Made by a program: the position numbers and the translations under genes
Notes under the pieces: generated by a model
What the model was told of the DNA's origin: nothing
Databases searched by the model: none
Seen by the model: only the letters and a program-made list of their open reading frames with translations
Source of the DNA: Bradyrhizobium algeriense
GTDB lineage: Bacteria > Pseudomonadota > Alphaproteobacteria > Rhizobiales > Xanthobacteraceae
Direction: 5' to 3'
DNA length: 64,000 nt
NCBI RefSeq assembly: GCF_036924595.1
Contig: NZ_JAZHRV010000001.1
Location: 7,529,501 to 7,593,500 of the forward strand
Part shown: positions 8,227-17,490 of the stretch, in pieces
How positions within the stretch are numbered: the first letter of the stretch is position 1
Layout: each line of letters opens with the position of its first letter

Positions 8227-8387
8227 ACCCTCCCCTGGAGGGGGAGGGTCGACGCTCATGAAATGAGCGGCGGGGTGGGGTGACGGTCTCTCCGCATCGA
8301 ACAGTGCCCGAGTTGAGAGATCACCCCACCCCGTCTCATACTTCGCTGCGCTCAATATGAGCCGACCCTCCCCCTCCAGGGGAGGGT
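8227..8387. repeat. Long palindromic repeat element, copy 1 of 2
   Basis: A 161-base element bounded by 25-base exact inverted arms (8227-8251 and 8363-8387; each arm is itself GC-rich, with CCCCTGGAGGGG-like symmetry). The centre contains ACAGTGCCCGAGT flanked by another inverted pair built around CGGGGTGGGGTGA and TCACCCCACCCCG. A near-identical design lies at 17185-17351. It separates hmgA from fahA and can fold into a long RNA hairpin if transcribed. Confidence 0.85.
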
Positions 8388-8420
8388 GAAAAAAGCGCCG
8401 CTGCGTCTCACGAGGAAACC

Positions 8421-9692
8421 ATGCCCCATCCCAACGATCCCTCGCTCCGCTCCTTCATTCCCGTCGACGCCACGTCTCATTTCCCGATCCAGAATCTCCC
8501 CTACGGCGTATTCTCCGCCAAGGACGGGCTCGCCCCGCGCGTCGGCGTCGCGATCGGCGATTACGTGCTCGATCTCTGGCAGCTCGCGCAGGACTGCCGC
8601 TTCGATGTCGTCGAGCCGGCGGTGTTCGCAGCACCTCAACTCAATCCGTTCATGGCGCTGGGACCAAAAGTCTGGTCGAACACGCGCGCGCGGATCAGCG
8701 AGCTTCTGCGGCAGGATCATCCGGAACTGCGCGACAATGAGAGCTTGCGCAAGCGCGCGCTGGTGCCGATGGCTGACGTCAAGCTGCACATGCCGTTCGC
8801 CGTCTCCGGCTATACCGATTTCTATTCATCCAGGGAGCACGCCACCAATGTCGGCGTGATGTTCCGCGGCAAGGACAACGCGCTGCAGCCGAACTGGCTG
8901 CATATGCCGATCGGCTACAACGGCCGCGCGTCGACCGTCGTGGTCAGCGGCACGCCGGTGCGCCGTCCGCGCGGACAGTTGAAGCCGCCGAGCGCCGAGG
9001 TCCCGAGTTTCGGGCCATGCAAGCGGCTCGATTTCGAGCTGGAAATGGGCGTGATCGTCGGCCAGCCGTCGGTGATGGGCGAAATGCTGACTGAGAAGCA
9101 GGCGGAAGAGATGATCTTCGGCTTCGTGATCCTGAACGACTGGAGCGCGCGCGACATCCAGCAGTGGGAGTATGTGCCGCTCGGCCCGTTCCAGGCCAAG
9201 GTGTTCGCGACATCGATCAGCCCATGGCTGGTGACGCGCGAGGCGCTGGAGCCATTTCGATTGCACGGTCCCGCGCAGGATCCAAAACCGCTGCCGTATC
9301 TTCAGCAGGTGCAGCCGAACAATTACGACATGGCGCTCGAGGTCGGCCTGCGCGCGACGCAGATGAATGCGCCCCAAAACATCAGCCGCACCAATTTCAA
9401 ATACATGTACTGGTCGTCGGTGCAGCAGCTCGTGCACCATGCTTCAAGCGGCTGCGCCATGAATGTCGGCGATCTCTTAGGGAGCGGCACCATCTCGGGT
9501 CCGGAAAAGGATCAGCGCGGCAGCCTGCTTGAAATAAGCTGGAACGGCACCGAACCGGTGGAGTTGGCCGCGGGCGTGAAACGGACGTTCCTGGAGGACG
9601 GGGATTCGCTCGTGATGCGCGGCTGGTGCCAGGGCGACGGCTACCGCGTCGGCTTTGGCGAGGTCGAGGGGACGATTTTGGCGGCGGAGTGA
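8421..9692 (+). CDS. fahA: Fumarylacetoacetase
   Basis: 423 residues. It hydrolyses fumarylacetoacetate to fumarate and acetoacetate, the last step of tyrosine/homogentisate breakdown. Seen: the N-terminal FAH_N domain (FPIQNLPYGVFS), then FAVSGYTDFYSSREHATNVG with the catalytic His and metal-binding Asp, LDFELEMGVIVG, and FVILNDWSARDIQQWEYVPLGPF. Length is normal. The ATG follows CGAGGAAACC. Maleylacetoacetate isomerase, the step between HmgA and FahA, is not found in the window and must be elsewhere. Confidence 0.97.
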   Translation: MPHPNDPSLRSFIPVDATSHFPIQNLPYGVFSAKDGLAPRVGVAIGDYVLDLWQLAQDCRFDVVEPAVFAAPQLNPFMALGPKVWSNTRARISELLRQDHPELRDNESLRKRALVPMADVKLHMPFAVSGYTDFYSSREHATNVGVMFRGKDNALQPNWLHMPIGYNGRASTVVVSGTPVRRPRGQLKPPSAEVPSFGPCKRLDFELEMGVIVGQPSVMGEMLTEKQAEEMIFGFVILNDWSARDIQQWEYVPLGPFQAKVFATSISPWLVTREALEPFRLHGPAQDPKPLPYLQQVQPNNYDMALEVGLRATQMNAPQNISRTNFKYMYWSSVQQLVHHASSGCAMNVGDLLGSGTISGPEKDQRGSLLEISWNGTEPVELAAGVKRTFLEDGDSLVMRGWCQGDGYRVGFGEVEGTILAAE

Positions 9693-9701
9693 CGCAGTGC
9701 C

Positions 9702-9788
9702 GTAGGGTGGGCAAAGGCGCATTTGCGCCGTGCCCACCATCCCGCTCCGTGCAAGAGTGGTGGGCACGCTTCGCTTTGCCCACCCTAC
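9702..9788. repeat. Palindromic intergenic repeat, GTAGGGTGGGC family, copy 1
   Basis: GTAGGGTGGGCAAA at the left end is the exact reverse complement of TTTGCCCACCCTAC at the right end; the inner part (GTGCCCACCA / TGGTGGGCAC) is also inverted. A second copy is at 63401-63492. It lies between the convergent fahA and DUF1272 genes and may act as a bidirectional terminator. Confidence 0.8.
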
Positions 9789-9810
9789 ATCGCTCGCAAT
9801 GCGTGGAGGG

Positions 9811-10122
9811 TCAACGATCCTGCGGCGGAACATCCCGCAGCCGCGCCGAGTGAGCGGCGACGTCCTCGACGCTGTACTTCAGATGCACCCGCTTGTCCGA
9901 TGGCAACTGCTTGGTGACGCACACCCCCGGCCGCCGCTCGGTGGCGGGCCGGATCGGCCGCGGCACAAAACCGCCGCCGCAGTTCGGGCAGACATTATGC
10001 AGCTTGTTGTCCACGCAATCCGCACAGAACGTGCACTCGTAGGAACAGATCCGCGCGTCCACAGCGTTCGGCGGCAGGTCCTTGTCGCAATATTCGCAGT
10101 TCGGGCGGAGTTGCAGCGCCAT
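9811..10122 (-). CDS. DUF1272 zinc-ribbon-like protein
   Basis: 103 residues. Eight closely spaced cysteines form pairs: C9/C12 (NCEYC), C26/C30 and C33/C36 (ICSYECTFCADC), C45/C48 (VCPNC), a treble-clef or zinc-ribbon pattern typical of DUF1272. The C-terminal 50 residues are basic and polar. The family function is unknown. It lies just downstream of, and on the same strand as, the Lrp gene, so it may be co-transcribed with it. Confidence 0.85.
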   Translation of the reverse strand: MALQLRPNCEYCDKDLPPNAVDARICSYECTFCADCVDNKLHNVCPNCGGGFVPRPIRPATERRPGVCVTKQLPSDKRVHLKYSVEDVAAHSARLRDVPPQDR

Positions 10123-10206
10123 CGTCGCCTCGCGGTGTGATTCCGGGCGATCATCGCAAATCGGCCGGAAAACGCGAATGACAAATTTCCCTCGAATTGG
10201 GCCACG

Positions 10207-10674
10207 TCAGGACTTCAGCGGCAACCTCGCGCTCTCCTTCAGCCGGTCCAGCACGATCGAGGAGCGCACATGGGCCACGCTCTGGTGCGGCATCAACACG
10301 TCGTTGACGAGGCCGGAGAGGTCCTTCAGGTCGCGCAGCACGACCTTCAGCACGTAATCGGCGTCGCCGGTCAGCGAGTAGGCCTCCTGGATGTCGTCGA
10401 CGCGGTTGACCAGCGCGCGGAATTTCTTGGCGTTGTCGGGCGAATGCGTCGCCAGCGTAATGTGGACGAAGGCGATCAGGTTGAAGCCGAGCGCTTCGCC
10501 GGCGAGATCGGCGTGGTAGCCCGCGATCACCTTCTCTTCCTCCAGCCGCATCCGCCGCCGCGAGCACTGCGAGGCCGACAGGCCGACGAGGTCGGCGAGC
10601 TGCTGGTTGGTCAGCCGGCCATCGTCCTGCAGCGCGGCGAGCATTTTGAGGTCGAAGGCGTCTACGGAGATCAT
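10207..10674 (-). CDS. Lrp/AsnC-family transcriptional regulator, divergent from hpd
   Basis: 155 residues: an N-terminal helix-turn-helix (DLKMLAALQDDGRLTNQQLADLVGLSASQCSRRRMRLEE) and a C-terminal ligand-sensing RAM domain (LTGDADYVLKVVLRDLKDL). The frame is open upstream of the chosen ATG, but MISVDAFDLKML is the standard family N-terminus. It is divergent from hpd across 122 bases; Lrp-type regulators next to hpd usually respond to aromatic amino acids, so local control of HPPD is the best guess. The intergenic region holds an FNR/FixK-type box and a GCAC-N5-GTGC palindrome. Confidence 0.9.
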   Translation of the reverse strand: MISVDAFDLKMLAALQDDGRLTNQQLADLVGLSASQCSRRRMRLEEEKVIAGYHADLAGEALGFNLIAFVHITLATHSPDNAKKFRALVNRVDDIQEAYSLTGDADYVLKVVLRDLKDLSGLVNDVLMPHQSVAHVRSSIVLDRLKESARLPLKS

Positions 10675-10694
10675 GCGGAAATTGCCGTTTCTAT

Positions 10695-10707
10695 GCACGA
10701 TATGTGC
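10695..10707. promoter_or_regulatory. Palindrome GCAC-GATAT-GTGC, possible Lrp-type site
   Basis: A perfect 4-bp inverted pair with a 5-base spacer, 21 bases upstream of the Lrp start codon. It sits where an autoregulatory site would be expected, but it is short, so confidence is low. Confidence 0.3.
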
Positions 10708-10765
10708 GTGATTATAGCTAAATACATCGCCATTTGCACGCACTTTGCGCCCGTTTCGATCGATA

Positions 10766-10779
10766 TTGATCCAGATCAA
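10766..10779. promoter_or_regulatory. FNR/FixK-type box (TTGAT-N4-ATCAA) between the Lrp gene and hpd
   Basis: TTGATCCAGATCAA is a perfect match to the FNR/Anr/FixK consensus; the arms extend to 7 bp (ATTGATC/GATCAAT). It ends 17 bases before the hpd ATG, too close for normal activation of hpd, so repression there or activation of the divergent Lrp gene (box centred about 98 bases from its ATG) fits better. Confidence 0.6.
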
Positions 10780-10796
10780 TTTTCGGGAGATTCTCC

Positions 10797-11915
10797 ATGG
10801 GTCCGTTTCCGCATGACGCGCCGGCTGCCACCATCAGCGCCGACAATCCGATGGGCACCGATGGGTTTGAGTTCGTCGAATACGCCCACCCGAAGCCTGA
10901 GGAGCTGCACGCGCTGTTCGCGCTGATGGGTTATGCGCCGGTCGCCCGTCACAAGGCCAGGAAGATCACGGTGTATCGCCAGGGCGACATCAATTACCTC
11001 GTCAACGAGGAGCCCGGCACCCACGGCCATGGCTTCGTCGCCGCGCATGGGCCCTGCGCGCCGTCGATGGCGTTTCGCGTGGTCGATGCGAAGCTGGCCT
11101 ATGAGCGCGCACTGTCGCTCGGTGCGGAGGCCGCTGATATTTCTTCCGCGCAGAAGACGCTCGACGTGCCCGCCATCAAGGGTATCGGCGGCAGCGTGCT
11201 TTATTTCGTCGATCGCTACGGCGCCAAGGGCTCAGCCTACGACATCGAGTTCGAATGGCTTGGCGCGAAGGACCCGCGTCCCGCGGGCGCCGGGCTCTAT
11301 TACATTGATCACCTCACCCACAACGTCCATCGCGGCCGCATGGATGTGTGGACCGGCTTCTATGAGAAGCTGTTCAACTTCCGCCAGATCCGCTTCTTCG
11401 ACATCGAGGGCCGTGCGTCCGGTCTGTTCTCCCGCGCTCTGACCAGCCCGGACGGCAAGATCCGGATTCCGATCAACGAGGACGCCGGCGATTCCGGGCA
11501 GATCGAGGAGTATCTCAACATCTATCGCGGCGAGGGCATTCAGCACATCGCCTGCGGCGCGCGGGATATCTACGCTACCGTCGAGACGCTGCGCGACGCC
11601 GGCTTGCCGTTCATGCCGTCGCCGCCCGATACCTACTTTGAGAAGATCGACGCGCGGCTGCCGCGGCATGGCGAGGACGTCGCCCGTCTCCAGCGCGACG
11701 GCATTCTCATTGACGGCGAGGGCGTCGTCGATGGCGACCAGACAAAAGTGCTGCTGCAGATCTTTTCGGCGAACGCGATCGGGCCGATCTTCTTCGAGTT
11801 CATCCAGCGCAAGGGCGACGACGGGTTCGGCGAGGGCAATTTCAAGGCGCTGTTCGAATCGATCGAGGAAGATCAGATTCGAAGAGGTGTGCTGAAGGTA
11901 GATGACGCGGCGTAA
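10797..11915 (+). CDS. hpd: 4-hydroxyphenylpyruvate dioxygenase
   Basis: 372 residues, two vicinal-oxygen-chelate domains. It converts 4-hydroxyphenylpyruvate, O2 and Fe(II) to homogentisate. The iron His/His/Glu triad sits in the C-terminal half: IDHLTHNVHRG, GIQHIACGARDIY and IFFEFIQRKGDDGFGEGNF; the last segment is the diagnostic C-terminal motif. A GGGAG Shine-Dalgarno precedes the ATG. It feeds HmgA/FahA encoded 2.6-4 kb upstream. The enzyme needs oxygen, which makes the FNR/FixK-type box in front of it notable. Confidence 0.97.
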   Translation: MGPFPHDAPAATISADNPMGTDGFEFVEYAHPKPEELHALFALMGYAPVARHKARKITVYRQGDINYLVNEEPGTHGHGFVAAHGPCAPSMAFRVVDAKLAYERALSLGAEAADISSAQKTLDVPAIKGIGGSVLYFVDRYGAKGSAYDIEFEWLGAKDPRPAGAGLYYIDHLTHNVHRGRMDVWTGFYEKLFNFRQIRFFDIEGRASGLFSRALTSPDGKIRIPINEDAGDSGQIEEYLNIYRGEGIQHIACGARDIYATVETLRDAGLPFMPSPPDTYFEKIDARLPRHGEDVARLQRDGILIDGEGVVDGDQTKVLLQIFSANAIGPIFFEFIQRKGDDGFGEGNFKALFESIEEDQIRRGVLKVDDAA

Positions 11916-11921
11916 GCTGTT

Positions 11922-12038
11922 GTCGTCCGGGCCTTGAGCCGGGACCCATACCGCGTGATTTCACGATTTTGCGTGGGAGTCAGTTGCAACTCACAATTAA
12001 ACCCTGTGGTTATGGGTCCCTGCGTTCGCAGGGACGAC
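11922..12038. repeat. Inverted repeat of the GTCGTCC / GGGACCCATA family
   Basis: GTCGTCC and GGGACCCATA at 11922-11950 are mirrored by TATGGGTCCC and GGGACGAC at 12010-12038. Related arms recur at 19540-19711 and near 19735-19768. It lies between the convergent hpd and CoA-transferase genes. Confidence 0.7.
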
Positions 12039-12046
12039 GGCGAGTA

Positions 12047-13159
12047 TTACCTTCCCGCCTTCCACGCGCTCGTCAGTTCGCCGATATCCGCCGACACCGG
12101 CTCGCGGATAGCCGACGGCGTCCGTGAGAAGCGTGGCGCGGGCGCGGGTTGGGTCACGCCATGGCGCTCGACGAACACCTTGCGCGCCGCCATGTGCGGG
12201 TGCTTCGGCGCTTCCGCCATGGTCAGGATCGGTGCGAAGCAGATGTCGGTGCCTTCCATGATCTTGCACCAGTCCTCGCGGGTCTTGCTCTTGAACACCT
12301 TTGTCAGCTTGTCCTTCAGCGCCGGCCAGGCCTTGCGGTCCATCTGCGCGTCGAAATCGGCGTCGGTCAGGCCGGCATGTTTGCGAAGCAGCGCGTAGAA
12401 TTGTGGTTCGATCGAGCCGATCGAGATGAAGTTGCCGCAGGAGCATTCATAGACGCCATAGAAATGCGCACCGCCATCGAGAAAGTTCTGGTCGCGGCCC
12501 TCGGTCCAGCGCCCCATCGCGCTCATGTCGAAGAACATCGACATCAGCGATGCCGCGCCGTCGCACATCGCGGTGTCCACTACCTGGCCCTTGCCCGACT
12601 TCGAGGCTTCAAGCATGGCGGCAAGCACGCCGACCACGAGGTAGAGCGCTCCACCGCCGAAATCGCCGACGAGGTTGAGCGGCGGCACCGGCTTTTCCTT
12701 CGTCCCGATCGCAGCAAGCGCGCCGGTGATCGAGATGTAGTTGATGTCGTGACCGGCGGCGTTAGCAAGCGGGCCTTCCTGACCCCAACCGGTCATGCGG
12801 CCATAGACCAGCTTTGGATTGCGCGCGAGCACGACGTCCGGGCCGAGGCCGAGACGTTCCATCACGCCGGGGCGGAAACCTTCGATCAGTGCGTCCGCAC
12901 CGGCAAGCAGGTCGAGGACCTGCGCGATGGCAGCTTTATCCTTCAGATCAAGCTCGATGACCTTGCGGCCGCGTACCGCGACGGCCTTCAGGTTCTTGCC
13001 GGCGCCGACGCGGTCAAGCGTAACGACCTCTGCGCCCATATCCGCCAGGAGCATGCAGGCGAACGGGCCCGGGCCGATGCCGGCGAATTCGACGATGCGG
13101 AAACCGGCGAGCGGGCCGGAGGTGCGGGTAGCGGATTGGGCGGCTGGTTTGTCGAGCAC
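12047..13159 (-). CDS. CaiB/BaiF-family CoA transferase or alpha-methylacyl-CoA racemase
   Basis: 370 residues, class III CoA-transferase fold. The N-terminal half has the CoA-binding stretch [16 protein letters not shown] and the long helix of the family; [13 protein letters not shown] is the GHDxNY motif of alpha-methylacyl-CoA racemases, whose Asp and upstream His act in proton exchange. Racemase chemistry is therefore more likely than CoA transfer. The start is GTG behind GGGAGAG at 7 bases. It follows the three-subunit molybdenum hydroxylase on the same strand (161-base gap), suggesting use in oxidation of a branched or aromatic acid. Confidence 0.85.
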   Translation of the reverse strand: MLDKPAAQSATRTSGPLAGFRIVEFAGIGPGPFACMLLADMGAEVVTLDRVGAGKNLKAVAVRGRKVIELDLKDKAAIAQVLDLLAGADALIEGFRPGVMERLGLGPDVVLARNPKLVYGRMTGWGQEGPLANAAGHDINYISITGALAAIGTKEKPVPPLNLVGDFGGGALYLVVGVLAAMLEASKSGKGQVVDTAMCDGAASLMSMFFDMSAMGRWTEGRDQNFLDGGAHFYGVYECSCGNFISIGSIEPQFYALLRKHAGLTDADFDAQMDRKAWPALKDKLTKVFKSKTREDWCKIMEGTDICFAPILTMAEAPKHPHMAARKVFVERHGVTQPAPAPRFSRTPSAIREPVSADIGELTSAWKAGR

Positions 13160-13189
13160 TTGTTTTCTCTCCCAACAGAAGCGTCTTAA

Positions 13190-13205
13190 TTAGTTGATTA
13201 GCTAA
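13190..13205. promoter_or_regulatory. AT-rich TTAG-N8-CTAA palindrome upstream of the CaiB-type gene
   Basis: TTAGTTGATTAGCTAA sits 31 bases upstream of the GTG start in a short AT-rich island (TTAATTAG...CTAAATTG) within GC-rich DNA. It may be a promoter-operator that lets the racemase gene be controlled apart from the hydroxylase genes. The arms are short. Confidence 0.3.
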
Positions 13206-13320
13206 ATTGTCCTGCCGAAGCGAGAGCGTGGCAAGCATCTTTTGCCGAGAATCGTATCAAAATGCGAAAGCGGCGCGCATTGCTGCGCGCCGCTCGCATG
13301 AAAGTTGTGTTCAGGCGCTG

Positions 13321-14121
13321 CTAGCCCGCGGCGGTCACCGCGCGCTGCGCCATGACCTTGATCAGGTTGGCGCGATAGTCCGATGTTCCGTGAATATCGC
13401 TCATCAAGCCATCGGCGGAAATCTTGACGCCGTCGATCGCGCCTGCCGACCAGTTCGCCTTCAGCGCCGCCTCGATCGCGGACACCCGCATTACGCCGTT
13501 TTGCGATGCGCCCGTGGCTGCGACGCGGACGTCACCTCCCGGGGTTTTGGCGACGAACACGCCGGTCAGGGCGAAGCGCGACGCCGGGTGGTTGAACTTG
13601 GCGTAGCCCGCTTTGGCCTGAACCGGGAACGACACGGCGGTGATGATTTCGCCGTCGTCGAGCGCCGTGGTGAACAGGCCCTTGAAGAAATCATCCGCCG
13701 ATATCGAACGCTTGTTGGTCTTCACGGTGGCGCCGAGCGCCAGCACCGCCGCCGGATAGTCGGCCGCGGGATCGTTGTTGGCGAGCGAGCCGCCGATGGT
13801 GCCGCGATGTCGCACGGCCGGGTCGCCGATCAGCGAGGCGAGGTAGGCCAGCGCCGGGATTGCCTTTTTCACGGTATCGCTGGAGGTGACGTCGTAATGG
13901 GTCGTCGCCGCCTTGATTACTATTCCGTCACCGCTTGGCTCGATGCCAATCAGCTCCTTGATCTTGCCGAGATCGATGACGTCGGATGGCGAGGCCAGCC
14001 GCTGCTTCATCACGGGGATCAGCGTGTGGCCGCCGGCCAGGTATTTCGAGTCCGAACCCTTGGCGAACGCGGCCGCTGCTTCGTCAACCGAAGAGGGGCG
14101 ATGATAGGTTGTCTGGTACAT
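13321..14121 (-). CDS. FAD-binding (medium, CoxM-type) subunit of molybdenum hydroxylase
   Basis: 266 residues. The two FAD motifs are present: LAGGHTLIPVMKQRL (AGGxSL type) and RGTIGGSLANNDPAADYPA (TIGGSLxxxDP type), followed by the CO_deh_flav_C domain. It passes electrons from the 2Fe-2S subunit to the acceptor. It lies 15 bases after the large subunit on the same strand; gene order is small, large, medium. Confidence 0.93.
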   Translation of the reverse strand: MYQTTYHRPSSVDEAAAAFAKGSDSKYLAGGHTLIPVMKQRLASPSDVIDLGKIKELIGIEPSGDGIVIKAATTHYDVTSSDTVKKAIPALAYLASLIGDPAVRHRGTIGGSLANNDPAADYPAAVLALGATVKTNKRSISADDFFKGLFTTALDDGEIITAVSFPVQAKAGYAKFNHPASRFALTGVFVAKTPGGDVRVAATGASQNGVMRVSAIEAALKANWSAGAIDGVKISADGLMSDIHGTSDYRANLIKVMAQRAVTAAG

Positions 14122-14136
14122 GATGTGTCCTCCCTC

Positions 14137-16476
14137 TCAGCCGTGAATCGCATGCCAGACGCGATCCGGCGTCGCGGGCATTTCGAGATTGTTGTTGCCG
14201 ATCGCATCGGTGATGGCGTTGATCACGGCAGCCGAAGCGCCGATCGCGCCGGCTTCGCCGCAGCCCTTGACGCCGAGCGGATTGCCCGGACACAGCGTGG
14301 TCGTGTGCGACAGCTTGAACGACGGCAGGTCGTCGGCGCGCGGCATGGTGTAATCCATGAACGACGCGGTCACGAGCTGGCCGGAAGCGTCATACACCAC
14401 GCCCTCCAGCAACGCCTGGCCGATACCCTGGGCAAGGCCGCCATGGACCTGGCCTTCGACGATCATCGGGTTGATCAGGCGCCCGAAATCGTCCGCCGCC
14501 ACGAAGTTGACGAAGGAAGTTTTGCCGGTGGCGGCATCGACTTCCATTTCGCAGATATAGGCGCCGGCCGGGAAGGTGAAGTTGGTCGGGTCGTAGAACG
14601 CGCCTTCCTTCAGGCCCGGCTCCATGCCGTCAGGCAAATTGTGCGCGGTGTAGGCGGCGAGCGCGACCATCGGCAGCGCAATCGACTTGTCGGTGCCGGT
14701 GACCTTGAACTCGCCGTTCTCGATGACGATGTCGTTCTCGGACGCCTCGAGCTGATGGGCTGCGATCTTCTTGGCCTTGGCTTCGACCTTTTCCATCGCC
14801 TTCAGGATCGCGGTGAGACCGACAGCCGCCGAGCGCGAGCCATAGGTGCCCATGCCGAACTGTACTTTATCAGTGTCGCCATGCACGATCTGGACCTGGC
14901 TGATGGGAATGCCGAGGCGCTCTGCCACCAGCTGGCAGAAGCTCGTCTCATGACCCTGGCCGTGGCTGTGCGATCCCGTCAGGACTTCGATGGTGCCGAC
15001 CGGATTGACGCGGACTTCGGCGGATTCCCACAGACCCACGCCGGCGCCGAGACTGCCGACGGCTTTTGACGGCGCAATGCCGCACGCTTCGATGTAGCAG
15101 GACACGCCGATGCCGCGCAGCTTGCCCTCGGACTTGGCTTTCGCCTTGCGCGCGGGGAAGCCCGCGTAGTCGATCGCCTTCATCGCCGCATCGAGCGAAG
15201 CATTAAAGTCGCCGATGTCATAGGCCATGATGACAGGCGTCTGATGCGGGAACTGCGTGATGAAGTTCTTGCGGCGCAACTCCGCCGGATCGATCTTCAA
15301 CTGCCGCGCCGCCGTTTCCATCAGCCGTTCCACCACGAAGCTGGCTTCGGGGCGGCCTGCGCCGCGATAGGCGTCGACCGGCACGGTGTTGGTGTAGACG
15401 CTGATCACTTCGGCGAAGATGTTCGGGATATTGTACTGGCCCGACAGCAGCGTCGCATAGAGATAGGTCGGCACCGAGGAGGAGAACAGTGACATGTAGC
15501 CGCCGAGATTGGCGTAGGTTTTCACCCGCAAGCCGGTGACCTTGTTGTCCTTGTCTAACGCCATCTCCGCCTTGGTGAGGTGATCGCGGCCATGGGCGTC
15601 GGTCAAAAAGGCTTCGGTGCGATCGCCGGTCCACTTCACCGGACGGCCGACCTTCTTGGAGGCCCACAGTGCCACCATTTCCTCAGGGTAAATGAAGATT
15701 TTCGAGCCGAAGCCGCCGCCGACGTCGGGCGCCACCACCCGCAGCTTGTGCTCCTGCGCGATGTTGTAGAACGCCGACAGCACGAGGCGGGCGACATGCG
15801 GATTCTGCGAGGTCGTGTAGAGCGTGAAATGCTCTTCGGGCTCGTTATATTCGGCGATCGCCGCGCGCGGCTCCATCGCGTTCGGCACCAGCCGGTTGTT
15901 GGTGATGTCGAGCGACACGACATTGGCCGCCGACTTGAAGGCGGCATCGGTCGCGCCTTCGTCGCCGATGGTCCAGTCGTAGATCACGTTGCCCGGGGCC
16001 TCCGGGTGCAACTGCGGTGCGCCCGGCGCGATCGCGGCGCGAATGTCCGGAACGGCGGGCAGCTCTTCGTAATTGACGACCACGGCTTCCGCCGCGTCCT
16101 TGGCCTGGTTCTTGGTCTCGGCGACCACCACCGCGACCGCCTGGCCGACAAAGCGCACGGTTTCCGGCGCCATCGCCGGCCATGCGCCCATCTTCATGCC
16201 AGTGCCGTCCTTGGAGGTAATGGCCCAGCCGCAGATCAGATTGCCGATCTTGTCGTCCACGAGTTGCTGGCCGGTCAGGACACCGACCACGCCCGGCATA
16301 TTCATCGCCGCCGAGGTGTCGATGCTCTTGATCCTGGCATGCGCATGTGGGCTGCGGACGAAGTGTGCGTGGGTCATCCCCACCAGCTTGATATCGTCGA
16401 CGTAGCGGCCCTTGCCGGTAATGAAACGGCGGTCTTCCTTGCGCACCACGCTTGCGCCAATGCCTTCAACGCCCAT
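14137..16476 (-). CDS. Molybdopterin-binding large subunit, form II CoxL-like
   Basis: 779 residues, aldehyde oxidase/xanthine dehydrogenase fold. The N-terminal ab-hammerhead domain begins [19 protein letters not shown]. The active-site loop reads [14 protein letters not shown], the form II signature; true CO dehydrogenases (form I) have AYxCSFR, so CO oxidation is unlikely. The catalytic Glu is in [14 protein letters not shown]. Form II enzymes oxidise unknown carbonyl or N-heterocyclic compounds. The ATG at 16476 is chosen because GGAGG lies just before it and the conserved N-terminus starts there; a TTG lies 15 bases upstream. Flanked by its 2Fe-2S and FAD subunits. Confidence 0.93.
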   Translation of the reverse strand: MGVEGIGASVVRKEDRRFITGKGRYVDDIKLVGMTHAHFVRSPHAHARIKSIDTSAAMNMPGVVGVLTGQQLVDDKIGNLICGWAITSKDGTGMKMGAWPAMAPETVRFVGQAVAVVVAETKNQAKDAAEAVVVNYEELPAVPDIRAAIAPGAPQLHPEAPGNVIYDWTIGDEGATDAAFKSAANVVSLDITNNRLVPNAMEPRAAIAEYNEPEEHFTLYTTSQNPHVARLVLSAFYNIAQEHKLRVVAPDVGGGFGSKIFIYPEEMVALWASKKVGRPVKWTGDRTEAFLTDAHGRDHLTKAEMALDKDNKVTGLRVKTYANLGGYMSLFSSSVPTYLYATLLSGQYNIPNIFAEVISVYTNTVPVDAYRGAGRPEASFVVERLMETAARQLKIDPAELRRKNFITQFPHQTPVIMAYDIGDFNASLDAAMKAIDYAGFPARKAKAKSEGKLRGIGVSCYIEACGIAPSKAVGSLGAGVGLWESAEVRVNPVGTIEVLTGSHSHGQGHETSFCQLVAERLGIPISQVQIVHGDTDKVQFGMGTYGSRSAAVGLTAILKAMEKVEAKAKKIAAHQLEASENDIVIENGEFKVTGTDKSIALPMVALAAYTAHNLPDGMEPGLKEGAFYDPTNFTFPAGAYICEMEVDAATGKTSFVNFVAADDFGRLINPMIVEGQVHGGLAQGIGQALLEGVVYDASGQLVTASFMDYTMPRADDLPSFKLSHTTTLCPGNPLGVKGCGEAGAIGASAAVINAITDAIGNNNLEMPATPDRVWHAIHG

Positions 16477-16560
16477 GTCCTGTCCTCCCAACCGGAGTTA
16501 TTGTTCCCGCCATTTCCTTCGAAACGCGGTGTTGAATTCGAAATTGCTGGCCGGCGGCTT

Positions 16561-17046
<486 letters not shown>

Positions 17047-17184
17047 GCGTGGTACCTCCCGATGTTTTATAATTATTCCAATTAGAAACACGGGAGGGGG
17101 AACTTGCAACTAGGATTTTGGTCGCCCGTGTCATTGTGATTACATCAGCGGGAAGCGCGCGCCGCGACCAATTCGAACTTTCTT

Positions 17185-17351
17185 ACTCTCCCCTGGAGGG
17201 GGAGGGTCGATTCGCATGGAGCGAAGCGAAATGCGAGACGGGGTGGGGTGACGGTCTCTCCACATCCAACAGTGCCCGAGTGTAGAGACCGTCACCCCAC
17301 CCCGTCTCGCATCTTGCGATGCGTGACGACCCTCCCCCTCCAGGGGAGGGT
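17185..17351. repeat. Long palindromic repeat element, copy 2 of 2
   Basis: A 167-base element with 25-base inverted arms (17185-17209, 17327-17351; one C/T difference from perfect symmetry) and the same core as 8227-8387, including ACAGTGCCCGAGT and the CGGGGTGGGGTGACGGTCTCT region. It lies in the 444-base gap between the small subunit gene and the chemoreceptor; apart from it that gap holds nothing I recognise. Confidence 0.85.
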
Positions 17352-17490
17352 AAGAGACGGCCGTCCCCGGGACCTTGCTAACTTTGCCCGGATTTACGCA
17401 GCCTTATCCATTCTGCCTTATCTTTGCGCACTGGATTGGGGGGCGGGAGCCTCCCGATGCCTGTTTTTCAGAACGAAAACGGGGTGTGAC

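Noticed and set aside
13207..15069. A 620-codon open frame on the plus strand opposite the CoxM and CoxL genes
   Set aside because: The minus strand encodes complete, motif-rich hydroxylase subunits there. The plus-strand frame is rich in Arg/Asp/His, has no domain, and is a typical high-GC mirror frame.
14137..16476. Carbon monoxide dehydrogenase (form I) as function of the CoxL-like subunit
   Set aside because: The active-site loop is AYRGAGR, not AYxCSFR, so the copper-binding Cys of true CO dehydrogenase is missing.
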